Shown in pieces: positions 27,584 to 35,228 of a stretch of 64,000 nt of DNA. Where the stretch lies: NCBI GenBank assembly GCA_015065965.1, contig SVPH01000008.1, forward strand, positions 16,001 to 80,000, in the 5' to 3' direction. How positions within the stretch are numbered: the first letter of the stretch is position 1; each line of letters opens with the position of its first letter. The notes under the pieces were generated by a model. The model was not told where the DNA came from. It saw only the letters and a program-made list of their open reading frames with translations, and searched no databases. A program made the translations under genes and the position numbers. The DNA is from Oscillospiraceae bacterium (GTDB lineage Bacteria; Bacillota; Clostridia; Oscillospirales; Acutalibacteraceae).

Positions 27584-30502
27584 ATGACTAGGCTTGATAA
27601 AAAGCAATCAATATTCAAGCGTATCTTTTCAAATAATGCATACTGTTGGCTTGCATGCGGTTGCACAATCGGCGTTATGATGCTTGTTTACTATTGCTAT
27701 GACCTTTTTCCGTTTGGAGAAACCACAATTCTGAGAATGGATCTTTACCATCAGTACGGACCTCTGTTTGCCGAACTTTATGACAGAGTTACCAACCTTA
27801 AATCTTTCCTTTACTCATGGCAAACAGGTTTGGGTTCACCGTTCCTCGGCAACTTTTTCAACTATCTTTCCAGCCCGAGCATGATTATCATGCTCTTACT
27901 CGGCCATGAAAACATGCCCGAAGCAATCGCAGGAATGATTATTGCCAAAGCCGCACTCTCTGCTGCTACATTCACTTATTATCTTAAAAAATCACAAAAC
28001 AGGCACGACTACACAACAGCCGCTTTCGGACTTCTTTATGCAGTTTGCGGATATTTCATTGCATATTACTGGAATGTAATGTGGATTGACGCAATGGTAT
28101 ATTTTCCGCTCGTAATACTCGGCATTGAAAACATCATAAACCGCAGGAATGCCAGAGTTTACATTGCTTTCCTTGCGCTTACACTCCTTTCAAGTTATTA
28201 TATGGGATTTATGACCTGTATTTTCTCGGTTATATATTTCCTTGTTTACTATTTCGGCACACAAAACGAATCAATCGACCCGAGAACACCTTATACTCTC
28301 AGCGAAAACGGCTCAAAAGTTTACTCATTAAAGAACAAAATCAAAGGCAGCATTTTCCTCAGAAGCGGCTTTACTTTTGCTTTTGCAAGCATTGCGGCTG
28401 CAGGTCTTGTTGCCGTTGCACTTATCCCCACTTACTTCATACTCAAAAACTGCTCGGCAACATCGGGCACATTCCCCCAAAATTACGAATCATACTTTTC
28501 TATTTTTGATTTTCTTGCAAATCACCTTGCCAGCGTTGACCCGACCATACGCAGCAGCGGCGAAGATGTGCTGCCCAATGTTTACTGCGGCATTGCAACA
28601 ATCATCCTCGTTCCGCTTTATCTTTTCACAAAATCCGTACCTCTAAAAGAAAAGGTTGCCTATGTAGGTCTGCTCGGACTTTTATATTTCAGTTTCAACA
28701 TCAACATTCTCAACTATATATGGCACGGTTTCCATTACCCCAACGACCTGCCCTACCGCTGGTCATTCATGTATTCATTCATACTGCTTATCCTTGCATA
28801 CAAAGCATTCACGAGACTTCACGAATTCACAGGCAGGCAGATTCTCGGCGCAGGCGTAAGCGTTCTCGGCGTAATCATTCTCATTCAGGAAATCGGCTCA
28901 AAGAATGTTGAAGAAATTACAGTTCTCATCAGCATTATTTTTGTTGTTACCTATTGCCTTGTTTTTGCGCTTATGAAGGACAAAAGATATCAGCAGTCAA
29001 CCGTTGCGGTACTCCTGCTCTGCTGCGTTATAGGTGAAGTTGCATGCGCAAACACAGACCGCTACAGCATGGATCAGCCCAAATCAAATTACACCGGTGA
29101 TTACAGCGATTTCCGTGAACTCAAGGCAGAACTTGACGAGCACGCAGGCAACGACATGTACCGCATGGATCTGACTTACAACAGAGCAAGAATGGACCCT
29201 GCATGGTACGGTTACAACGGCGTTTCAACCTTTACCTCGATGGCATATGAAAAGGTTGCAAACACGCAGAGTGACCTCGGCGTTTACGGCAACTATATCA
29301 ACAGTTACACCTATTATCTTCAGACCCCCGTTTACAATATGATGCACTCGCTCAAATATGTTGTTAACAACGATACCGATGTAACGGTTGAAAACGATTA
29401 TTACAGTGAACTTATGACGCGCGGCAAATTCACCGCATTCGAAAACAACTATTATCTTCCCATCGGATTCGGCGTTAACAGCGAACTTAAAGATTGGTAT
29501 TCAGATCTCACGAACCCGTTCACCGTTCAGAATGACTGGTTTGAATATTCAACAGGTGTTTCCGATGTTTTCGGTATGATGAATATTGACGAAGTTCAGT
29601 ATTACAATATGGATGAAATTACATCGGGTCTTGAAACGGGCGATATCTATTACACCAAAACAGGTGAAGGCGACGGCGAACTGACATTTATCCTTAAAAC
29701 GGAAGAAACCAGACACTGCTATCTCTATGTCAATTCAAGAGATTTTGACGATATCACAATCATAAAAGACGGCGACGAATTCACGCAGTCAACCGATGAA
29801 CCATATATTTATGATCTGGGTATTATTAATCCGGATGAAAACGTAAAAGTTAAAATTGTTATTGCGGATTCGGATTACGGCTATATTGATTTCTACCCTT
29901 ATTATGTGGACAATGAGGCGCTCAACAAGGGATACGAAATTCTCAAGAGCCGTCAACTCAATATTACTTCTTTTGAAGAAACAAAAATTGAAGGCACAGT
30001 ATCGCTTGAAAATGACTGCCTCTTCTTTACTTCTATTCCCTTTGACTCAGGTTGGACTGTAAAGGTTGACGGCGTTGAAATTGCAAAAGAAGATTATGTT
30101 TCGCTCAACGAAGCATATCTCTGCTTCAATATTGCAGCAGGTGAACACAGTGTTGAACTGAGTTTTATGCCTGACGGACTTGTTCTCGGCACATGTGTAT
30201 CGGTATTCACTGTTATCGCTCTTATCGCAGCGGCAATATTCTTCTCAAAGCAGAGAAAGAAAATGGCGCTCATCCCTGTTTTTGTTCCCGAAGTTCCCGT
30301 TGTTGAGGAAGAACCCGTAAGCATTGACCTTGGCATTGACGAACAGGCAGAATCCGAAAACACAGAGGAAATTTCCGTAGAGGAAACTGCCGAAGATGTA
30401 CCTTCAACCGAAGAACCGAGTGAAGAAAACTCAGTTGAAGAACCTGCAGAAGAATCATCCGAAATCAATTCCGAAGAATCATCTGAAGATGAAGAACAAT
30501 AA
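27584..30502 (+). CDS. YfhO-family multi-pass membrane protein
   Basis: About 972 residues, GT-C-type polytopic protein of the YfhO family, whose members are linked to glycosylation of teichoic acids and lipoteichoic acid. The start of the family pattern GETTILRMDLYHQY with LYSWQTGLGSPFLGNF is clear in the first loop. About a dozen membrane helices fill residues 15-500. A soluble outer domain (about 510-880) follows, then one more helix and an acidic Glu/Ser-rich cytoplasmic tail of some 70 residues. ATG at 27584 has GGAGGAAAAATT ahead. Single-gene unit with a terminator behind it. Confidence 0.9.
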   Translation: MTRLDKKQSIFKRIFSNNAYCWLACGCTIGVMMLVYYCYDLFPFGETTILRMDLYHQYGPLFAELYDRVTNLKSFLYSWQTGLGSPFLGNFFNYLSSPSMIIMLLLGHENMPEAIAGMIIAKAALSAATFTYYLKKSQNRHDYTTAAFGLLYAVCGYFIAYYWNVMWIDAMVYFPLVILGIENIINRRNARVYIAFLALTLLSSYYMGFMTCIFSVIYFLVYYFGTQNESIDPRTPYTLSENGSKVYSLKNKIKGSIFLRSGFTFAFASIAAAGLVAVALIPTYFILKNCSATSGTFPQNYESYFSIFDFLANHLASVDPTIRSSGEDVLPNVYCGIATIILVPLYLFTKSVPLKEKVAYVGLLGLLYFSFNINILNYIWHGFHYPNDLPYRWSFMYSFILLILAYKAFTRLHEFTGRQILGAGVSVLGVIILIQEIGSKNVEEITVLISIIFVVTYCLVFALMKDKRYQQSTVAVLLLCCVIGEVACANTDRYSMDQPKSNYTGDYSDFRELKAELDEHAGNDMYRMDLTYNRARMDPAWYGYNGVSTFTSMAYEKVANTQSDLGVYGNYINSYTYYLQTPVYNMMHSLKYVVNNDTDVTVENDYYSELMTRGKFTAFENNYYLPIGFGVNSELKDWYSDLTNPFTVQNDWFEYSTGVSDVFGMMNIDEVQYYNMDEITSGLETGDIYYTKTGEGDGELTFILKTEETRHCYLYVNSRDFDDITIIKDGDEFTQSTDEPYIYDLGIINPDENVKVKIVIADSDYGYIDFYPYYVDNEALNKGYEILKSRQLNITSFEETKIEGTVSLENDCLFFTSIPFDSGWTVKVDGVEIAKEDYVSLNEAYLCFNIAAGEHSVELSFMPDGLVLGTCVSVFTVIALIAAAIFFSKQRKKMALIPVFVPEVPVVEEEPVSIDLGIDEQAESENTEEISVEETAEDVPSTEEPSEENSVEEPAEESSEINSEESSEDEEQ

Positions 30503-30516
30503 GCGTTAATTTACAC

Positions 30517-30545
30517 AAAAATCCCCGCTATGCATGCGGGGATTT
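30517..30545 (+). terminator. Rho-independent terminator after yfhO-like gene
   Basis: AAATCCCCGC paired with GCGGGGATTT around a 7-base loop, A-rich before and T-rich after. Confidence 0.85.
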
Positions 30546-30620
30546 CTTCATATTTAGGTATTGTTAGATAGATGATTATAGATTATAATATCATACAAAA
30601 TAAAACGCATGAGGTTATTT

Positions 30621-31166
30621 ATGGATTTTATAAAAGACTATCTTTCAGGTAAAGACACAACGTTTATCATATCGCAATGCATCGGTTTTGTTGCTGCCGC
30701 ACTCCTGCTTTTATCATTTCAACAGCGTACACACAGGCGCATAATTGCCATGCAGGCTTGCTCGGGTTTTTTGTTCGCTCTTCAATATTTTATGCTCGGA
30801 GCATACGAAGGCATGGTAGGCAATCTTGTCGGCTTTGTAAGAAGCCTTACCTACTATTTCAGAGGCAAATCAAAAATTGTTGACCACATTGCATGCCCGA
30901 TTGTTTTTGCAATTCTTGCAGGTCTCGGCGGTATGCTCACATATTCAAGTCCTGTTTCTCTTCTGCCCATGGCTGCAATGATTATTTCATCATTCGTTAT
31001 ATGGAGCCCCAAAACTCAGCAACTCAGAGCGTTGACAATTCCAACATCACTGATGTGGCTTGTTTATAACATAATCTGTTCATCATATTCAGGAATTGTA
31101 ACCGAAGTGCTCAACCAAATCTCAATTTACATCGGTCTTATCAGATTCAGAAAAAAGAAACAATAA
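30621..31166 (+). CDS. YgjV-family inner membrane protein
   Basis: 181 residues with five or six hydrophobic helices. Matches the Imp_YgjV family (SQCIGFVAAALLLLSFQQRT, then a FALQYFMLGAYEGMVGNLVG helix pair and a C-terminal LNQISIYIGLIRFRKK). Function unknown in all bacteria I know. ATG at 30621 with GAGGTTATTT ahead; an earlier ATG at 30609 overlaps that site. Stand-alone gene between two terminators. Confidence 0.85.
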   Translation: MDFIKDYLSGKDTTFIISQCIGFVAAALLLLSFQQRTHRRIIAMQACSGFLFALQYFMLGAYEGMVGNLVGFVRSLTYYFRGKSKIVDHIACPIVFAILAGLGGMLTYSSPVSLLPMAAMIISSFVIWSPKTQQLRALTIPTSLMWLVYNIICSSYSGIVTEVLNQISIYIGLIRFRKKKQ

Positions 31167-31173
31167 AACGCAC

Positions 31174-31205
31174 AACGGGCGGCCTCATAACTGAGACCGC
31201 CCGTT
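31174..31205. terminator. Bidirectional terminator
   Basis: AACGGGCGG paired with CCGCCCGTT; the loop can form a further CTC/GAG pair. It sits between the convergent ygjV-like gene and the CARF-like gene. Confidence 0.82.
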
Positions 31206-31211
31206 AAATTA

Positions 31212-32456
31212 TCAACTTTTCCAGAAATTGCTGATTTTTCTTTCGAGTTTTTCTTCACTCATTTCATCAACGTTTTCAACAACAGTTATGCCCATATCTG
31301 CCGCTCTTGCCCTGATATATTCACCCCTGAATCCCATTTCATCAAGTTCAGATGCAACAAGAACTTTCCTTACAAACTTACCGCCGAAACGCTGAGCAAC
31401 AACAGAGAGTTTATAAAGTTCGTCCGTATCAACCAAGCCATTTTTGCATGAAATGAAAACAGGCACCATACCTTTCATGAGTATAACATCCATTTCATTT
31501 TCAACATCGGGTTTGCCGTCTGTCTGCACAACGCCGTCCCAATCAATATAAACTCCGCATTTTACATCATTATAAACCGCATTTGAATTTTCATCGCTGA
31601 GTTCAATTGCTGTAACGGAAATTATAAGTTCCAGAAGTTGCCCTGCCTTTGTAAGGCATTTCATTATCTGCTCATTCTTAAATTTAAAGCCAAAGCGTTC
31701 TCTGCTCATACTCAGATTTTCAATTACTCCTGCTTTTTCAAGCGCAGTGAAAATCTCCCGTTCAAACACAACCTTACTCTTCTTTGCGGCAAACAGATTT
31801 TTTGCCCGCTCAACATCAACCGAAAGGCTGAGCGCTTCTTTGTTAAGATATACCGAGCAAAGCATTGAAACCGTGTTTATCTGAGCATTCCAAAGGCTCG
31901 CATTCTTTTGGCATACAGCCCACATTGAATGAACATCACGCCTGAATTCCTTATCAAAACTCCAATTATATGTTGCGTTTGTCTTTTCGTTATCATAAAT
32001 AACTCTGCCGCCGTAAACAGCAATATTTTCTTCAACGCTGAGTTGCATAGGGCGTGATGCACAAAGCGAACCGTCAGCATCACAGTCAATCATCGTGCCG
32101 TTATTTATATTAAAGCGGTGCAGTTTTATGCGGTCTGCATATTTTTCATAAACCGCTCCGACTGCAACAAGATAAAGTTCATCTCCGCCGCTGAGATCTA
32201 TTACACAATCATCATTTTCCTCTATAATATTTTCAAGCGTTTCAATTATTACGGTAAGATTATTCCTGTTTACACCTTTCGGAATAAACTCAACTTTCAG
32301 TCCCCTGCTTTCGGCAACAGACTGATATATCTTTATACTTTTGTTTATTTGCTTTATATTACTGCCTATAAACACCACTTTTTCAGGTACACAAAGCAAT
32401 GTGCTGACTACATTTTCAACAGCAGAGTCCCTGTCAAAAAATTCTATTACTGTCAT
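31212..32456 (-). CDS. CARF/DUF1887-like protein with PD-(D/E)XK-type nuclease domain
   Basis: 414 residues, layout like the Card1/Can2-type DUF1887 effectors of type III CRISPR systems. Residues 1-140 form a Rossmann-like CARF-type domain with DLSGGDELYLVAVGA (87-101), comparable to the ligand loop of CARF proteins. Residues about 180-290 look helical. Residues 315-414 carry the nuclease-like core: Asp323 in NEMDVILM, then FISCKNG with Lys338, then VDTDELYKLSVVAQRFGG and KVLVAS. The usual acidic residue two before the Lys is Ser336. GAGGTAAATAAAG precedes the ATG, which lies 23 bases inside ispE. No CRISPR array or cas gene is in the window. Activity and ligand are unproven. Confidence 0.7.
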   Translation of the reverse strand: MTVIEFFDRDSAVENVVSTLLCVPEKVVFIGSNIKQINKSIKIYQSVAESRGLKVEFIPKGVNRNNLTVIIETLENIIEENDDCVIDLSGGDELYLVAVGAVYEKYADRIKLHRFNINNGTMIDCDADGSLCASRPMQLSVEENIAVYGGRVIYDNEKTNATYNWSFDKEFRRDVHSMWAVCQKNASLWNAQINTVSMLCSVYLNKEALSLSVDVERAKNLFAAKKSKVVFEREIFTALEKAGVIENLSMSRERFGFKFKNEQIMKCLTKAGQLLELIISVTAIELSDENSNAVYNDVKCGVYIDWDGVVQTDGKPDVENEMDVILMKGMVPVFISCKNGLVDTDELYKLSVVAQRFGGKFVRKVLVASELDEMGFRGEYIRARAADMGITVVENVDEMSEEKLERKISNFWKS

Positions 32457-33324
32457 CTTTATTTACCTCTGTTGCTCCGTATGAAACAGGCGTAGTTACA
32501 AAAACATTCGGGCAGACATTTTTAATTTCATTCGCGCAGTTTTCGGCATCCTCTTTCTTCTCAAACACTGCAAAAACCGTTGGTCCGCTGCCGCTCATCT
32601 GGCAAAGAGAAGCGCCGTTTTTACGCATAATACGTTTAAACTCTACTCTTTCGGGCACTTCAATAACCTGCTCAAAAACATTGCCTGCATATTTGCAGAT
32701 TGATTCAAAATCACCCTTTTCGCATGCATCAAGCATCCTCATGCTGTCCGGTCTGTAAAGATATGTATTATCTGCCGCCGCATACGCCTCTGCAGTTGAA
32801 ACACCAGCCTCAGGCTTTGCAAGCACAATGTAGCACGCCTTAAGAGGTTTAAGTGCAGAGAGAACACCGCCTGTATTCTGAGAAAGGCAAGTTCCGCCGA
32901 CGATGCAGAAAGGAACATCACTGCCGATTGAAAGACCGATTTCGCACAACTGTACCTGAGAATAGTCTGTTTTCAGCAGCGCATTAAGACCCACTATAAC
33001 AGCCGCAGCATCCGCACTGCCGCCTGCAAGCCCTGCCGCAAACGGAATTCTCTTTTCAATATGAATTTTTACACTCGGTTCAACACCGGCAGCATCGCAA
33101 AACTTTTTTGCCGCTTTATATGCAATGTTTTTTTCGTCTGTAGGAAGTCTGCTGTCAGAACAAGTGAGGAATATCCCCTTTTCATTGCTTTCTTCAATCG
33201 TTACTTCATCACAAAGATCAACGGACTGCATAACCATAAAAAGGCTGTGATATCCGTTATCGAGTTTACCTATAATATCCAGAAAAAGATTGATTTTTGC
33301 AGGTGCATCAACAGTTATTTTCAT
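32434..33324 (-). CDS. ispE: 4-diphosphocytidyl-2-C-methyl-D-erythritol kinase
   Basis: 296 residues, GHMP kinase of the MEP isoprenoid pathway. N-terminal PAKINLFLDI, ATP-binding PFAAGLAGGSADAAA, VPFCIVGGT, and the C-terminal MSGSGPTVFAVF are all present. Preceded closely by the histidinol phosphatase. Its last 23 bases contain the start of the CARF-like gene, so the two should be translated together. Confidence 0.96.
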   Translation of the reverse strand: MKITVDAPAKINLFLDIIGKLDNGYHSLFMVMQSVDLCDEVTIEESNEKGIFLTCSDSRLPTDEKNIAYKAAKKFCDAAGVEPSVKIHIEKRIPFAAGLAGGSADAAAVIVGLNALLKTDYSQVQLCEIGLSIGSDVPFCIVGGTCLSQNTGGVLSALKPLKACYIVLAKPEAGVSTAEAYAAADNTYLYRPDSMRMLDACEKGDFESICKYAGNVFEQVIEVPERVEFKRIMRKNGASLCQMSGSGPTVFAVFEKKEDAENCANEIKNVCPNVFVTTPVSYGATEVNKDDSNRIF

Positions 33325-33338
33325 TATTATGCCTCCTC

Positions 33339-34157
33339 TTATTCAATCGGAATGAGGGTTGGTGTTCTGTCCTGATAGAGTGCAACTTTATCAAAGCCGC
33401 ATTTAAGCGCAAGTTCGTATCCTTTATCAATTCCTGCTCCTAAATGCTCAGCGTAATGAGCATCCGAACCTATTGTAATAAGTTTGCCGCCGAGTTCTTT
33501 ATATCGCCTTACGATGCTTTCATCGGGCGATGTAACGCCGATTGGCTGTCTGAGACCCGCAGTGTTGATTTCAAGCGATTTTTTGTTCTTTATAAGGGCA
33601 AGCAGAATTTCATCAATTATCTCCGAAAACTTTGACATATCAACACTCTTGCCGTATTTGCCAACAATATATCTGAGAGGATATGTAAGATGAGCAAGGG
33701 TATCAAACCTTGCCCACTGTGCAAGTTTGAGTTCCCACTCAAAGTATTCCTCAAGCAGTTTCATATAATCAATGCTTTCATCATTGAAATCCATATAATA
33801 AAAGTCCTGAATTTCGGGCAGATTATGTATTGCGCCGATCACAAAATCATACTTCATGGTATCAAGCAGTTTTTCAGAGAGTTCTTTGTTATAAACAGCC
33901 TGACCGAGTTCCGCTCCGATGCACACTATGAGTTTGCCGCTGAATGCAGAACGAGCCTTTGCTATTTCAAAAAAGGACTGGATTGCCGTTCTGTCAAAAC
34001 GGTCTTTGTAAAATGCATCCATTTCAAGATGGTCAGTGAAAGCAACCGCTCTGATTCCTTTCATATATGCTGTTTCTGCAAGATACATTGTTGAATGATT
34101 GCCATCAAACGAATTATCGGTGTGAGTATGAAGATCAACAATATTTTTAAAAATCAT
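33339..34157 (-). CDS. Histidinol-phosphatase, PHP domain
   Basis: 272 residues. PHP-fold metal-dependent phosphoesterase. Metal ligands: DLHTHTDNSFDG at the N-terminus, FTDHLEMD, CIGAELG, IGAIHNLP, and SDAHYAEHLG near the end. Probably the HisK-type enzyme of histidine synthesis, though PHP specificity is hard to tell from sequence. First gene of the operon with ispE and the CARF-like gene; a weak promoter (TTGCAA and TATTAT, 15-base spacing) is upstream. Confidence 0.85.
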   Translation of the reverse strand: MIFKNIVDLHTHTDNSFDGNHSTMYLAETAYMKGIRAVAFTDHLEMDAFYKDRFDRTAIQSFFEIAKARSAFSGKLIVCIGAELGQAVYNKELSEKLLDTMKYDFVIGAIHNLPEIQDFYYMDFNDESIDYMKLLEEYFEWELKLAQWARFDTLAHLTYPLRYIVGKYGKSVDMSKFSEIIDEILLALIKNKKSLEINTAGLRQPIGVTSPDESIVRRYKELGGKLITIGSDAHYAEHLGAGIDKGYELALKCGFDKVALYQDRTPTLIPIE

Positions 34158-34234
34158 TTTGTATCACCCCTCGGAATCTATGGTTTTATAATACCACATT
34201 TTCAGCAATTGCAACAGTAAATTTCAAAAAAATA

Positions 34235-34263
34235 TTGTTAACAATCATAAAATATGTTAAAAT
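34235..34263 (+). promoter_or_regulatory. Promoter of rfbD-like gene
   Basis: TTGTTA (34235-34240), 17 bases, TAAAAT (34258-34263), 27 bases before the start codon. Confidence 0.65.
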
Positions 34264-34289
34264 ATAAAAAAACTTAAGGGAAGTTTATT

Positions 34290-35132
34290 ATGAAAATAAT
34301 CGTTACGGGTGCAAAAGGTCAACTTGGCTCAGATGTAGTTTTACAATTAAAAAACACAGGTATTGAAGCCATATGTGCCGACTTGCCTGAACTTGATATT
34401 ACTGATGCTGCAGCAGTTGAACAGTTCATTGCCGAAAGCGGTGCGGACAGCGTTATTCACTGCGCCGCATACACAAACGTTGATACTGCTGAAAGCGAGA
34501 CCGAAATATGCCGCAAAATCAATGTTGACGGCACACTCAATCTTGCCCGTTCATGCGAAAAACACGGGCTGAAATTACTTTATATCAGCACCGACTATGT
34601 TTTCAGCGGAGACGGATGCGATGCATTTGAAACAGACAGTCCCAATTTTCCTTGCAACTTTTACGGTCAAAGCAAACTTGAAGGCGAAAATGCCGCTCTT
34701 AAAAACTGCTCAAGATGCTTTGTTGTCAGGATTTCATGGGTATTCGGCGAAAACGGCAAAAACTTTGTTAAAACAATGCTCAGACTTGCCAAAGAACGCA
34801 GTGAAATCAGCGTTGTATGCGACCAAATCGGTTCTCCCACATACACAAAAGACCTCGCAATATTGCTGTGCAACATGATTAAAACAGAAAAATACGGCAT
34901 TTACCACGCAACGAATGAAAATTATTGCAGTTGGGCAGAGTTTGCCGCCGCAATAATGGAGTGTTCCGGCAGTGAAGCCAAAATAATCCCAATCAAAAGT
35001 TCAGAATACAAATCCGTTGCAAAAAGACCCGCCAATTCCCGTCTTTCAAAAAAATCACTTGACGAAAACGGATTTGACCGCTTACCTCCGTGGCAGGATG
35101 CATTGAAAAGATTTCTCAATAATATTAACTGA
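34290..35132 (+). CDS. rfbD: dTDP-4-dehydrorhamnose reductase
   Basis: 280 residues, extended SDR. NAD(P)-binding VTGAKGQLGSDV at the N-terminus, YISTDYVFSGDG, YGQSKLEGE with catalytic Tyr and Lys, and the C-terminal RPANSRLSKK typical of RfbD/RmlD. Last step of dTDP-L-rhamnose synthesis for cell-surface glycans. The other rml genes are not in the window, so a related sugar-nucleotide reductase is possible. Confidence 0.9.
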   Translation: MKIIVTGAKGQLGSDVVLQLKNTGIEAICADLPELDITDAAAVEQFIAESGADSVIHCAAYTNVDTAESETEICRKINVDGTLNLARSCEKHGLKLLYISTDYVFSGDGCDAFETDSPNFPCNFYGQSKLEGENAALKNCSRCFVVRISWVFGENGKNFVKTMLRLAKERSEISVVCDQIGSPTYTKDLAILLCNMIKTEKYGIYHATNENYCSWAEFAAAIMECSGSEAKIIPIKSSEYKSVAKRPANSRLSKKSLDENGFDRLPPWQDALKRFLNNIN

Positions 35133-35164
35133 ATATAAATTATCGGCGTATTTCGAATTTATAC

Positions 35165-35193
35165 TTGTAAATATGCCGATTTTCTATTATAAT
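35165..35193 (+). promoter_or_regulatory. Promoter of the M23 peptidase gene
   Basis: TTGTAA (35165-35170), 17 bases, perfect TATAAT (35188-35193), 36 bases before the ATG. Confidence 0.8.
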
Positions 35194-35228
35194 AGTATGG
35201 ATAATTTTAAAAATCGGAGCGTTTGTTA

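Noticed and set aside
30094..30468. Ser/Thr-rich minus-strand open frame
   Set aside because: It is the antisense shadow of the acidic tail and last helix of the YfhO-like protein, with no ribosome site.
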